Notes: generated from the sequence alone by a model not told the origin. A stretch of 64,000 nucleotides of DNA from Aquimarina spinulae (GCF_943373825.1 NZ_CALSBP010000002.1:434001-498000); one strand, 5' to 3'; shown: positions 1 through 9,102, numbered from the stretch's first letter. Numbers and translations: made by a program.

Positions 1-239
1 GGAATAAAAAACTCTCTATTTATATGAAACTAACCCATATAGATAACGTAGTACATTTTTGTATAAAAAATTCAATTTATAGTTCGTCTGAAAATGACCC
101 GGATGGTATTGGTTTATCTAACATCAAAAAAAGGCTTTCCTCATTGTATGCAGATAATCATGAGTTACTAATTTCTATAGATGAGCAGTGGCATAGTGTC
201 GAATTAAATCTAAACACTTCTAAAACAAAAAATCTATGA
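1..239 (+). CDS. LytS-type sensor histidine kinase, C-terminal fragment
   Basis: The reading frame is open to the left edge of the window, so only the last 79 or so residues are present. They contain a conserved asparagine stretch (HIDNVV) and the glycine box DPDGIGLSNIKKRL, which is the G2 box and following helix of the HATPase domain in the LytS/YehU group of kinases. The gene ends in an ATGA overlap with the LytTR response regulator, so the two are translationally coupled and almost certainly partners. The sensor part, dimerisation histidine and any TPR or membrane region lie outside the window. The ATG at 24 is internal, not a start. Confidence 0.85.
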   Translation, partial: NKKLSIYMKLTHIDNVVHFCIKNSIYSSSENDPDGIGLSNIKKRLSSLYADNHELLISIDEQWHSVELNLNTSKTKNL

Positions 240-946
240 GCACCAAAATATCCTGTATCATAGTAGATGATGAGCCTACGGCAAGAGAGATTATCACATC
301 TCACCTGTCAAAAATTGATCGTATTGAGGTTATAGCAACATGTAGTAACGCTCTAGAAGCGTTTAATTGTATTAATACCCAAAAAGTAGATCTTATTTTT
401 CTAGATATAAATATGCCTGAGATTTCGGGAATCTCTTTTGCGAAATCTATTAATAAGGATATCAAAATTATATTTACTACTGCTTATCGTGAATATGCTA
501 TTGATGGTTTCGATCTTCATGCAGTAGATTATTTATTAAAACCTATCGCTTATGAACGATTACTAAATGCCATACATAATTATTTTGAAGTCTATCATAA
601 GACAGAATTATCAAAAACTATCGAAACCAGCTCGAATGAATTTATTTTTGTTCGATCAGATCGAAGAATGAAAAAAGTTGATTTTTCCGAAATTATTTAT
701 ATCGAAAGTTATAGCGATTATGTAAAAATCCATTGCTCATCTAATACTATTGTTACTAGAGAAACAATAAGTACAATCGAATCCAAATTACCACAGCAAT
801 ATTTTATGCGAACCCATCGATCTTATATTATTGCTATTTCGAGGATAGATTCTTTTTCTAATGAAGAGATTATAGTTGGTAAAAAGTCTATCCCTATTAG
901 CAGAAATTACAAAGCTGAAGTATTGTCGAGATTAGAGAACATGTAA
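236..946 (+). CDS. LytTR-family two-component response regulator
   Basis: The product is a DNA-binding response regulator of 236 residues. Residues 1-120 form a receiver domain with acidic pair D11-D12, phospho-acceptor D57 in the context FLDINMP, and conserved K102 in LLKP. Residues 135-234 form a LytTR DNA-binding domain (FIFVRSDRRMKKVDF, YIESYSDYVKIH). It overlaps the upstream kinase gene by four bases (ATGA), so the pair forms one operon. In Bacteroidota such pairs often control envelope or polysaccharide genes, but no target can be read from this window. A strong hairpin follows the stop codon. Confidence 0.95.
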   Translation: MSTKISCIIVDDEPTAREIITSHLSKIDRIEVIATCSNALEAFNCINTQKVDLIFLDINMPEISGISFAKSINKDIKIIFTTAYREYAIDGFDLHAVDYLLKPIAYERLLNAIHNYFEVYHKTELSKTIETSSNEFIFVRSDRRMKKVDFSEIIYIESYSDYVKIHCSSNTIVTRETISTIESKLPQQYFMRTHRSYIIAISRIDSFSNEEIIVGKKSIPISRNYKAEVLSRLENM

Positions 947-968
947 GTATGAGTCTTACCTAACAATT

Positions 969-1012
969 CTAAGCCTGTTGAAGATTATAAAAACTTCAAC
1001 AGGCTTAGTTTT
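969..1012. terminator. Bidirectional intrinsic terminator
   Basis: A perfect 15-bp inverted repeat (arms 969-983 and 994-1008) encloses a 10-nt loop and runs into TTTT on the plus strand. It lies between the LytTR gene and the convergent lpd gene and can serve both, although the T-tract is poorer on the minus strand. Confidence 0.8.
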
Positions 1013-1051
1013 ACACTAATATATTATGCTTTTTACTACTTCTTAATTTGA

Positions 1052-2458
1052 TTAAGAATGTAACGCTCTATTATCTGTAGCTGCAAGTGCTGCTTCTTTT
1101 ACTGCTTCCGCAAAAGTTGGGTGCGCATGAGACATACGAGAAATATCTTCGGCAGATGCTCTAAACTCCATTGCAGTAACTGCTTCGGCAATAAGATCTG
1201 CGCAACGTGCTCCAATCATATGAACGCCCAATACCTCATCTGTAACTTCGTCTGCAAGTATTTTTACAAAACCATCAAGATCGCCACTAGCACGTGATCT
1301 ACCAAGTGCTCTAAAAGAAAATTGCCCTGATTTATATTTGATACCAGCTTCTTTTAATTCTTCTTCAGTTTTACCCACCGCAGCTACTTCTGGCCAGGTA
1401 TATACTACTCCTGGGATCAGATTATAATCAATATGTGGTTTCTGTCCTGCTAGCGTTTCAGCAACAAAAACTCCTTCTTCTTCAGCTTTATGTGCTAACA
1501 TAGCTCCTTTTATCACATCACCTATCGCGTAGATATTAGAAGCACTCGTTTGTAAATGGTCATTAACCTCAACTTGTCCTCTGTCATTAAGTTTTACTCC
1601 TGCGGCTTCTGCATTTAATCCATCTGTATATGGTCTTCTTCCTACAGATACCAAGCAGTAATCTCCTTTAAACTCTACCGGATTTCCTTTTTTATCATCT
1701 GCAGTTACCGTTACTTCATCTCCAGAAACCGATACTCCTGTTACCTTATGAGAGGTATAAATTTTGGATTTCTGTTTTTTCATTACTTTCTGTAATTCTC
1801 TAGATAGCGCTTTATCCATTCCGGGAATAATTCGATCCATATATTCTATTACAGAAACTTCTGCTCCCAAACGGCGATATACTTGCCCTAATTCTAGTCC
1901 AATTACTCCACCTCCAATAATAATTAGGTGTTTTGGTACTTCTTTTAGTTTAAGTGCTTCTGTAGATGTAATTACTCTCTTTTTATCAATTTCGATAAAT
2001 GGTAATGTTGATGGTTTAGAACCAGTAGCAATTATCGTATTTTTAGCTTCGATTGTTTCTACAGTCCCATCTGTTTTTGTAATATTAATATGCGTAGTAT
2101 CTTTAAATGATCCTACACCTTCAAAAACATCAATCTTATTTTTTTTCATCAAAAAACTAACTCCGTCACAAGTCTGATCTACCACAGTTTGCTTACGGGC
2201 AATCATCTTTTCTAGATTGATCTTTACATCACCAGGAATCTCGATCCCATGATCTGCAAAATGCTTTACAGCATGCTCATAATGGTGAGAAGAATCTAAC
2301 AATGCCTTACTGGGTATACACCCTACATTAAGACAAGTTCCTCCAAGTGTTGAATATTTTTCGATTATTGCGGTTTTCATTCCCAGTTGTGCGCATCGAA
2401 TAGCGGCCACATATCCACCAGGTCCAGAGCCAATTACGGCTACATCATATGTACTCAT
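1052..2458 (-). CDS. lpdA: Dihydrolipoyl dehydrogenase (E3)
   Basis: This flavoenzyme reoxidises the lipoyl arms of 2-oxo acid dehydrogenase complexes and the glycine cleavage system, passing electrons to NAD+. The 468-residue length is normal. It shows the N-terminal FAD fold (GSGPGG), the redox disulphide C42/C47 in GGTCLNVGCIPSK, a second GGGVIGLE nucleotide fold near residue 185, and the catalytic His-Glu pair H446/E451 in HAHPTFAE. It stands alone here with no E1 or E2 gene beside it, so it may serve several complexes. A -7 element lies about 40 bp upstream. Confidence 0.97.
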   Translation of the reverse strand: MSTYDVAVIGSGPGGYVAAIRCAQLGMKTAIIEKYSTLGGTCLNVGCIPSKALLDSSHHYEHAVKHFADHGIEIPGDVKINLEKMIARKQTVVDQTCDGVSFLMKKNKIDVFEGVGSFKDTTHINITKTDGTVETIEAKNTIIATGSKPSTLPFIEIDKKRVITSTEALKLKEVPKHLIIIGGGVIGLELGQVYRRLGAEVSVIEYMDRIIPGMDKALSRELQKVMKKQKSKIYTSHKVTGVSVSGDEVTVTADDKKGNPVEFKGDYCLVSVGRRPYTDGLNAEAAGVKLNDRGQVEVNDHLQTSASNIYAIGDVIKGAMLAHKAEEEGVFVAETLAGQKPHIDYNLIPGVVYTWPEVAAVGKTEEELKEAGIKYKSGQFSFRALGRSRASGDLDGFVKILADEVTDEVLGVHMIGARCADLIAEAVTAMEFRASAEDISRMSHAHPTFAEAVKEAALAATDNRALHS

Positions 2459-2495
2459 AATAGATTATTATGTTGTGCGTGTTAATTATGAACAA

Positions 2496-2503
2496 CAAAT
2501 GTA
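2496..2503 (-). promoter_or_regulatory. Predicted lpd promoter -7 element
   Basis: Read on the minus strand this is TACATTTG, a full match to the Bacteroidota TAnnTTTG -7 box, leaving a leader of about 30 nt before the lpd ATG. A short inverted repeat, GCTTCT-tac-AGAAGC (2514-2528), sits where the -33 region would be and could be an operator. Confidence 0.5.
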
Positions 2504-2709
2504 CAAATGTTTTGCTTCTTACAGAAGCACTGATCTTGTCAAATTTTCATTATAAAGCAATATTAGGGCAATCAAAAAGTTATACTTTAATTCATAGTAA
2601 AGAATGAATTAATGAAAGAATGAGATCATGAAGCCATCAAAAAACAAAAATCTTTGCTAATTTGCAGCTTCGATACTTTATTTACTCTTAATGACCTTTT
2701 GATATAATT

Positions 2710-4266
2710 ATGCGATATCTATCAACTCTTTTTTTGCTTGCTGTACTAGTTTTATGGAGCTCCTGCCGTAATGATTTTGAGTCAAATCCTAGTATAGGAA
2801 ATTTAAATTTCTCGACAGATACCTTATTTCTAGATACCGTTTTTACCAATATAGGTTCCAGTACATATAGTTTTAAAGTATATAACCATACCAGCGACGA
2901 TTTTACCATTCCTGCAATTGCGCTAGAGCGTGGTGAAAATTCTAACTACAGGCTTAATGTTGATGGTATTCCCGGAAAATCCTTCGAGAATATTCAGGTC
3001 TTAGCCAAGGATAGTATTTTTGTTTTTGTAGAAACAACAACAGATATCACTAATCAAACAGCAGATGCAGAGTTTTTATATACAGATCGAGTGTTATTTG
3101 ATACAGGAGGAAATCAACAGGATGTTGATCTGGTAACTCTAATAAAAGATGCCGTATTTTTGTTCCCTTCTCGAGATGCCATGACAGGCGAAACAGAAAC
3201 GTTATTACTCGGTCTGGATAATGAAAATAATGAAATTAGAATTGAAGGCTTCTTTCTAGAAGATGATCAACTCAACTTCACCAACGAAAAACCTTATATC
3301 GTTTATGGATATGCTGCTATACCTAGCGGAAAAACACTTACTATAGATGCAGGTGCAAGAATACACTTCCATACTAATTCTGGGATTATAGCTGCAAACG
3401 GTGCTACTCTTATTGTAAACGGTGAACTAAGTACAGATCCAGAGCTTCTTGAAAACGAAGTGATTTTTGAAAGTGATCGCTTAGAACCTGGTTTTAGTGA
3501 TATCCCGGGGCAATGGGGAACTATCTGGCTTACTGCAGGAAGCACAGGTCACTCTATAAATCATGCAACCATAAAAAATGCAACAGTAGGAATACTAATG
3601 GACTCTAATGACGGAGGCTCAGATCCGACGCTTACGATTAAAAACACCCAGATCTATAATAGTTCTAATGTAGGACTTCTGGCACGTACAGGTAATGTAC
3701 TGGGAGAAAATCTGGTAATTAATAATGCCGGGCAAGTATCTCTTAACTGTTCACTAGGCGGTACCTATAATTTTAACCACTGTACATTTGCAAATTATTC
3801 TAGTATCGGAACTGGGTTTAGAGAGCTTCCAACAGTATTGATTGATAACAATTTACGAGTAAATGAAACCGATGTTGTTGTCGCAGATTTACTTGAAGCT
3901 AATTTTACAAACTGTATTATCTACGGAAATCAGGATCTAGAATTAATATTCAGTAAAATTGATGGCACAGCATTCAATTATAATTTCAAGAACTGTTTAA
4001 TTAGGTTTAATGATTCTGGTGACCAGTTTACTGGCAATCCTTTATACGATTTTACCAATACTTCTTTGTATGAAAATATTCTTTTAAATGAAGAACCCGA
4101 TTTTAAAACTCCGCTTGAAAACATGCTTAGTATTGGTGAAAATTCTGCCGCTAATGGTAAAGCTTCTACTCCCACCTCGGGAACCGATATTTTAGGAACC
4201 CTTCGCAGTACTACTGCTCCCGATATAGGTGCATACGAAAGTACAGCCTTTGAAATAGAAAATTGA
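2710..4266 (+). CDS. Lipoprotein with predicted right-handed beta-helix
   Basis: This 518-residue protein starts with a lipoprotein signal (LWSSC, Cys19), so it is anchored to a membrane and probably exposed at the surface. Residues from about 20 to 150 look like a beta-sandwich. From about 200 onward there are repeated short strands typical of parallel beta-helix folds (INHATIKNATVGILMDS, TNCIIYGNQ, FKNCLIRFN). It ends with DIGAYE, a tail common in Bacteroidota polysaccharide-lyase-like and 'choice-of-anchor Q' beta-helix proteins. No catalytic residue can be assigned and I do not recognise a substrate. It is transcribed away from lpd, and the next gene is another lipoprotein. Confidence 0.75.
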   Translation: MRYLSTLFLLAVLVLWSSCRNDFESNPSIGNLNFSTDTLFLDTVFTNIGSSTYSFKVYNHTSDDFTIPAIALERGENSNYRLNVDGIPGKSFENIQVLAKDSIFVFVETTTDITNQTADAEFLYTDRVLFDTGGNQQDVDLVTLIKDAVFLFPSRDAMTGETETLLLGLDNENNEIRIEGFFLEDDQLNFTNEKPYIVYGYAAIPSGKTLTIDAGARIHFHTNSGIIAANGATLIVNGELSTDPELLENEVIFESDRLEPGFSDIPGQWGTIWLTAGSTGHSINHATIKNATVGILMDSNDGGSDPTLTIKNTQIYNSSNVGLLARTGNVLGENLVINNAGQVSLNCSLGGTYNFNHCTFANYSSIGTGFRELPTVLIDNNLRVNETDVVVADLLEANFTNCIIYGNQDLELIFSKIDGTAFNYNFKNCLIRFNDSGDQFTGNPLYDFTNTSLYENILLNEEPDFKTPLENMLSIGENSAANGKASTPTSGTDILGTLRSTTAPDIGAYESTAFEIEN

Positions 4267-4408
4267 TTTATATTATCATTCTTCATTAGTACCTTTTAGT
4301 ATCTTACATACAGAGATACTAAAAACCGTATTTTTACTTATAGGAAACAATTACGATAAAGGTTAGATTTGATATAATAACCATATTACTAACTAATCTT
4401 TTACACAA

Positions 4409-5863
4409 ATGAAAACTAAATTTGCCAACCTAGCAAGTTCTTTATTAGTGGCTTGTCTTGTAATCTTCGTTATTGTTATTTCTTGTAAAACAGACAAAAA
4501 AGACAAAAAAGAAAAGACAGAGCAACAACCTGTTGCTTATGAAAATGTAGAAGAAAAAAGTAACGATTGTAATTGCGAACCTGCATGGTTTCCTCACGCT
4601 CAAACACCTCCTCCAGAAGAAGGTAAAGGAAGTCCGTTTGATACTACCAGTACAACAAATTGTATTTTTCAACAATGGTCCTGGCAAAAATTCTTATGGT
4701 TAACCAAACCAGATAATGGAACAACTGTTTTTGAAAATAAGTTAATACAGGTTAGTGATTTAATGATTCCTGTAGAACCTCAATCAGGATTATCTTTAGT
4801 TCTTAAAGATATAGAACAAGCCGGTTCTGATGGAGTCTTAAAAACCAATTCTCAATTTAATTCGAGCATAAGTAAATCTGATACGGTTTACTATTCGATT
4901 CATATTGACGATACCTTAAAAGTTGCTGCCGATCATTTTAAAACTGCTATCCTGGATGGATCCATTCCTCATAATAATACCGAAACATTTCCTATTGGAT
5001 CATTAGAGTTAAAAGTTTCGTGGGTAAAAACCAGTGCAATACCTACAGGTAAGCTTTCGTCATATTACCAAACCAAAGCAGCCATTTATGAAAATGGTAC
5101 ATATGTTACCAGTGATGTTGCTTTACTAGGAATGCATGTCGTTGGGGTTGTCATAAATCATCCAGAATTTATTTGGGCAACTTTTGAGCATAATGATATG
5201 GCACCTTACTATGATTGGAATACCAATACAGTATCTTCTCCCGATGAAAAATTATTATTTGGGAAAGGAAGTACTTCTTCTTTAGATGCAATTACTTGGG
5301 ATACTATTACAAAAGAGCCTAAAGAGCCTAATAAAGCTTTTACGCTTTTCGAATTTGGTGTTCCTAGAACACAGGGCAACGGTTTTATGGAAACCAGTCA
5401 AAAAGAACCAAAAAATTATGACAACATTACAACGATCAATTCCTGTGTTTCTTCAAAACTTAAGGATGTATGGAAAAACTATTTTTATAACGGAGGGATT
5501 TGGATCGATACCGATGGGCTATCTCCACAAAAACAAGCAGATACCATCCAAAAATTAGCCGGTAATATATCTCATGCTACAAAAGGATCTATCGCAAGAG
5601 GGTCTCTAAATCTTTCTAACCTTACTATGGAAACCTATACACAGACTTTTCAAAATGATGTACATGATATCAATGTAAATAACTTGGTCAATTGCTTTGT
5701 TTGCCATAACTCAGAGAATTTTAACGAAGACAAAGCTAAATCACCATTATACTTAAGTCATATATTTAATGCTTTTCTGCAACATGGAGCAGGAAAAACA
5801 CATGATGAAATCAATGCATTAAAAATCAAAGAATTTAACGACCAGTTTATAAAAAAAGAGTAA
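4409..5863 (+). CDS. Lipoprotein with a single CxxCH haem-binding motif
   Basis: The 484-residue product begins with a lipoprotein signal ending at Cys26 (IVISC), followed by a lysine/glutamate-rich linker. The middle is rich in tryptophan and aromatic residues (QQWSWQKFLWLT near residue 90) and matches no fold I can name. Near the C-terminus C429-F-V-C432-H433 is a textbook CxxCH c-type haem attachment site, and a downstream histidine could be an axial ligand. Related proteins occur in Bacteroidota as unassigned cytochrome-c-like lipoproteins. Function is unknown; an extracytoplasmic redox or peroxidase role is inference only. A perfect hairpin terminator follows. Confidence 0.75.
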   Translation: MKTKFANLASSLLVACLVIFVIVISCKTDKKDKKEKTEQQPVAYENVEEKSNDCNCEPAWFPHAQTPPPEEGKGSPFDTTSTTNCIFQQWSWQKFLWLTKPDNGTTVFENKLIQVSDLMIPVEPQSGLSLVLKDIEQAGSDGVLKTNSQFNSSISKSDTVYYSIHIDDTLKVAADHFKTAILDGSIPHNNTETFPIGSLELKVSWVKTSAIPTGKLSSYYQTKAAIYENGTYVTSDVALLGMHVVGVVINHPEFIWATFEHNDMAPYYDWNTNTVSSPDEKLLFGKGSTSSLDAITWDTITKEPKEPNKAFTLFEFGVPRTQGNGFMETSQKEPKNYDNITTINSCVSSKLKDVWKNYFYNGGIWIDTDGLSPQKQADTIQKLAGNISHATKGSIARGSLNLSNLTMETYTQTFQNDVHDINVNNLVNCFVCHNSENFNEDKAKSPLYLSHIFNAFLQHGAGKTHDEINALKIKEFNDQFIKKE

Positions 5864-5883
5864 TTCTCATATTCAATTCCATT

Positions 5884-5925
5884 AAAACTGCTCGTATTTT
5901 ATCATAGGCAAATACGAGCAGTTTT
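5884..5925 (+). terminator. Intrinsic terminator
   Basis: A perfect 16-bp stem (5884-5899 with 5910-5925) with a 10-nt loop ends in TTTT and a T-rich run. It lies directly after the CxxCH lipoprotein gene. Confidence 0.85.
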
Positions 5926-6056
5926 CTATTTCACCACATATCGAACTCCATTCATCCCAAGATTTTTCGAAACTTAAACAATAAAGCCAACAAATCATTA
6001 CATTTGAATACGTTTATAAAAACGAAAACTTATAATCTATTTTTCAGTTTATTACA

Positions 6057-6605
6057 ATGAATTCATACATTTTTACCTCTCAACGATTAGGTTTCCGTAA
6101 TTGGACCCTCGATGACTTAGAAACATTAGCCGAAATCAATACTGATGATGATGTGATGGAGTTTTTTCCGTTTAAGCCATCAAAAGAAGATACCAAAGCA
6201 TTTATTATAAGAATGCAGGAAATGTACACAGAAAAAGGGTTTTGTTATTTTGCTGTTGATTTGCTGGATAATGCAGAACTTATAGGGTTTATAGGTTTAT
6301 GTGAACAAACTTATTTAGAAAAACTAAACCCCTTTGTCGATATCGGTTGGCGACTCAAAAAAAGTATCTGGAACAAAGGATATGCTACCGAAGGCGCCAA
6401 AGCTTGTTTAGATTTTGGTTTTAATACTATTGGATTAGACAAAATTTACTCTGTAGCACCAGCAATTAACATAAAATCAGAATTAATTATGAAAAAGATC
6501 GGGATGCAACAAATCGAAACCTTTGAACACCCTAAATTATTAGATAATGAGCGATTGAAATGCTGTGTGTTATATGAGAGAGAAAAAGGATACATACTAG
6601 AATAA
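6057..6605 (+). CDS. GNAT-family N-acetyltransferase (RimJ/RimL-like)
   Basis: This 182-residue cytosolic protein has the RimJ/RimL layout: an N-terminal strand 'TSQRLGFRNWTLDDL', the acyl-CoA-binding segment WNKGYATEGAKACLDFGF around residues 102-120, and a C-terminal 'KIGMQ' helix. These enzymes transfer acetyl from acetyl-CoA to amines on small molecules, ribosomal proteins or antibiotics. The substrate cannot be told from sequence. The next gene starts 16 bp downstream on the same strand, so the two are probably co-transcribed. Confidence 0.9.
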   Translation: MNSYIFTSQRLGFRNWTLDDLETLAEINTDDDVMEFFPFKPSKEDTKAFIIRMQEMYTEKGFCYFAVDLLDNAELIGFIGLCEQTYLEKLNPFVDIGWRLKKSIWNKGYATEGAKACLDFGFNTIGLDKIYSVAPAINIKSELIMKKIGMQQIETFEHPKLLDNERLKCCVLYEREKGYILE

Positions 6606-6621
6606 TTAAAAAACAATTACT

Positions 6622-7155
6622 ATGTCAAAATTTAAAATTATAGCCATAGCATTAATTACTTTTCTATGTTTTACACGAATAGCTATAGCTCAAGAAGATG
6701 CGGTACATAAAAAAATCAATGCAGACATGTATGGTAATTTCTCTAAAGCATTTGAGACTTTAGATTATGACTTATTTGCTTCTATACATAGCAAAGAAAT
6801 GATTCGAATTTCGGGAAATGGTGGTGAAATTAAAAAAGCAAGTGCCTATTTAAAAGGGTATAAAAAACGATGGAGCGTTCCTTCCAAAAAACCTGCTCCG
6901 ATTGATTTTAGGTTATTTGAAAGAATCTACTCTGATTCCCTGGTTTCTGACAGAGGAATTTACAGAGTTACTTATATCGACGACACTAATCAAACAAAAC
7001 ACTCCTATGGTCAGTTTCATGTTGTATTAAAGATGGAAGATAAAAACTGGAAAATATGGATCGATTATGATTCTGATGAAAATAAAAGTATTAATAAGGA
7101 TAATTATGATGCTGCTTTTTCTATTTCTGAATATAAAAAATACTGGAAACACTAA
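6622..7155 (+). CDS. Exported SnoaL/NTF2-like (DUF4440-type) protein
   Basis: The product is 177 residues with a cleavable signal peptide ending near AIAQED. The mature part has the pattern of the cone-shaped NTF2/SnoaL fold: a first helix (DMYGNFSKAFETLDYDLFASIHSKE, about residues 35-60), then alternating strands with a late tryptophan strand (DKNWKIWIDYD). Proteins of this type are found as binding proteins or small enzymes. No catalytic residues are evident, so the role is unknown. It follows the GNAT gene by 16 bp. Confidence 0.7.
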   Translation: MSKFKIIAIALITFLCFTRIAIAQEDAVHKKINADMYGNFSKAFETLDYDLFASIHSKEMIRISGNGGEIKKASAYLKGYKKRWSVPSKKPAPIDFRLFERIYSDSLVSDRGIYRVTYIDDTNQTKHSYGQFHVVLKMEDKNWKIWIDYDSDENKSINKDNYDAAFSISEYKKYWKH

Positions 7156-7207
7156 GATAGTCTGAAGTTTCTATTACATTTGAAAAACACTTACTGCAAT
7201 TGTACAC

Positions 7208-7723
7208 ATGAAGATTACAAGAAAAATAAGAATCATACTCATTCTCTCTCTGGTCTTACTAAATATAAGTTGTGATCAGATTTCAAAGAATGTTGTTCGG
7301 CAAACGATCGAACCTTATGAGCGTATAGAAGTTTTTAAGGATAGTTTTGTATTGACTAAAGTAGAAAACACTGGTGCAGCCTATAGCTTGGGATCAGATT
7401 TGGCTCCGATCTTAAAAATACTTTTATTACAAATTCTTCCAATACTAGTGTTGTTACTATTATTAAGACAGATACTGATTAAGACAAATTATTCTAGAGA
7501 AACAATCATAGGTTTTGCTTTTATTATCGGTGGCGGAATCGGAAACCTTTTTGATCGCATTGTATATGGATCGGTAACTGATTTTTTGATTTTAGATTTA
7601 GGAATCATAAAAACCGAAATATTTAACCTTGCCGATGTTTCAATTTTTTTAGGTTCAATTTTAGTTTTAATTACTACTTTTTTTAATAAAAAAGGAACTA
7701 TTTTTAAAGAAAAAATTCAATAA
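7208..7723 (+). CDS. lspA: Lipoprotein signal peptidase II (LspA family)
   Basis: This inner-membrane aspartic protease cuts the signal peptide from diacylglyceryl-prolipoproteins. The family signatures are present in order: DQISK (D23), ENTGAAYS (53-60), GGGIGNLFDR with catalytic D116, and FNLADVSI with catalytic D143, spread over four hydrophobic segments. Length (171) is normal. One oddity is that the first membrane segment ends LLNISCDQ, which itself resembles a lipobox. It may be a second LspA alongside a housekeeping copy elsewhere. The next gene starts 2 bp after its stop, so the pair is an operon. Confidence 0.9.
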   Translation: MKITRKIRIILILSLVLLNISCDQISKNVVRQTIEPYERIEVFKDSFVLTKVENTGAAYSLGSDLAPILKILLLQILPILVLLLLLRQILIKTNYSRETIIGFAFIIGGGIGNLFDRIVYGSVTDFLILDLGIIKTEIFNLADVSIFLGSILVLITTFFNKKGTIFKEKIQ

Positions 7724-7725
7724 CA

Positions 7726-8331
7726 ATGAGTTGGATTAAAGAAATATCATATACCGATGCAACGGGTCAATTAAAAAAAATCTATAACCGTATTAAAGGT
7801 CCAGATAATAATGTAGATAATGTATTGTCTATACACAGTTTACGACCACATACTCTGGTAGGCCATATGGGCTTATATAAAAATGTATTACACAACTCTA
7901 ATAATACATTACCCAAATGGTACTTAGAGACTCTTGGTGTATATGTAAGTAGCCTCAATCAATGTAGCTATTGTGTAGATCATCACTCGGTTGGATTAAA
8001 ACGACTATTGAATGATGATACCAGGTTTAAGGAAATTTTGTCCTGTTTATCCAAAGATGAATTGCAAAATCATTTTAAGTATCAATATTTGGCAGGCCTT
8101 CAATACGCTAAGAAGTTAACATTATCACATCATACTATTACCGAATCAGATATTCATAACCTTAGGGATCAAAACTTATCTGATGGTGAGATCCTGGAGA
8201 TCAATCAGGTAGTAAGCTATTTTAATTATGTAAATAGAACTGTAGTTGGTTTAGGAGTTAATACTGATGGAGATATTATTGGACTTTCACCCAATGATAG
8301 TGATGACGCCAAGAACTGGAGTCATTCCTGA
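7726..8331 (+). CDS. AhpD-like / carboxymuconolactone decarboxylase-family protein
   Basis: This 201-residue all-helical protein belongs to the 'peroxidase-related enzyme' branch of the AhpD/CMD superfamily. The redox motif C80-S-Y-C83 is followed by H87 (CSYCVDHH), matching the CxxC plus His proton-relay site of AhpD. It probably acts in peroxide or thiol detoxification. The physiological reductant is unknown. It starts 2 bp after lspA. Its stop region overlaps by 10 bp the end of a convergent lipoprotein gene. Confidence 0.88.
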   Translation: MSWIKEISYTDATGQLKKIYNRIKGPDNNVDNVLSIHSLRPHTLVGHMGLYKNVLHNSNNTLPKWYLETLGVYVSSLNQCSYCVDHHSVGLKRLLNDDTRFKEILSCLSKDELQNHFKYQYLAGLQYAKKLTLSHHTITESDIHNLRDQNLSDGEILEINQVVSYFNYVNRTVVGLGVNTDGDIIGLSPNDSDDAKNWSHS

Positions 8332-9062
8332 ATATTGTTACCTGTTTTAAGATCATTAGAATTGATAGTAGTATAATGTTTCCATTTCTTTTGAAATATA
8401 GAATCATTGTCGATATATCGTTTTCCTGATTCATAATAAATAAACTCATCTCTTCCTGTTAACTCAGAATCATTAGATATTTTGCTATAAAAATTAGCAT
8501 ACTCTTCTTTTTCTTTCTGTAATGTGTTACGAAGGGAAATATAAACATTTGACTCTGGATGAGACTTTTTCCAGATATCATATTCTGTTGCATTTGAAAC
8601 ATACCTAATAGTATGCAATAAACTATCCTTAATTTTTATATCCATACCGTCTGTATAATATATTCTTTTGTTTGCATAGTCTATATTTTTCATATAAAAC
8701 CGACTCTTATTGTATGACAAAATCCCATATTCACCAACGGGAGTAAGTCCATGTACTTTTCTTACTACAATAAAACCAAAATCTTTATCCGAAATTCTTT
8801 TTATTAGCAATATAGCCTTATACACAGGATGATTATGTATTGTATCCCGAAAAAAAGCATATCCATCTACAAGATCATAACGTCCTTCTATACTTGGGGT
8901 CTCAATACTATTTATGGTATCTTCCTTTTTTTCAGCACGTTCAACCTCCTGTTGTAAGTTTTCTTTTTTTACATTTTCTTCAGCTGGTTTGGGCGTTAAA
9001 TTACTACAACCTGATAATGTAAGCACTAAATAGAATAAAATTTGGATATGGCGTATATACAT
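8322..9062 (-). CDS. Hypothetical lipoprotein
   Basis: The product is 246 residues with a good lipobox (LSGC, Cys19) followed by a charged linker (ENVKKENLQQEVERAEKKED). The rest, about residues 57-230, is a mixed alpha/beta domain starting EGRYDLVDGYAFFRDTIHNHP, which I do not recognise. No catalytic motif is visible. It lies on the minus strand downstream of glyA, but a strong terminator between them argues for a separate transcript. It overlaps the AhpD-like gene tail-to-tail by 10 bp. Confidence 0.75.
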   Translation of the reverse strand: MYIRHIQILFYLVLTLSGCSNLTPKPAEENVKKENLQQEVERAEKKEDTINSIETPSIEGRYDLVDGYAFFRDTIHNHPVYKAILLIKRISDKDFGFIVVRKVHGLTPVGEYGILSYNKSRFYMKNIDYANKRIYYTDGMDIKIKDSLLHTIRYVSNATEYDIWKKSHPESNVYISLRNTLQKEKEEYANFYSKISNDSELTGRDEFIYYESGKRYIDNDSIFQKKWKHYTTINSNDLKTGNNIQE

Positions 9063-9102
9063 GATAATTCGGTAAGTAAAAGTTTTATAATAACAATATA
9101 AG

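Noticed and set aside
1764..2177. A 137-residue open frame antisense to lpd
   Set aside because: It lies wholly within a conserved dihydrolipoyl dehydrogenase gene, has low-complexity composition, and resembles no family. It is an antisense shadow.
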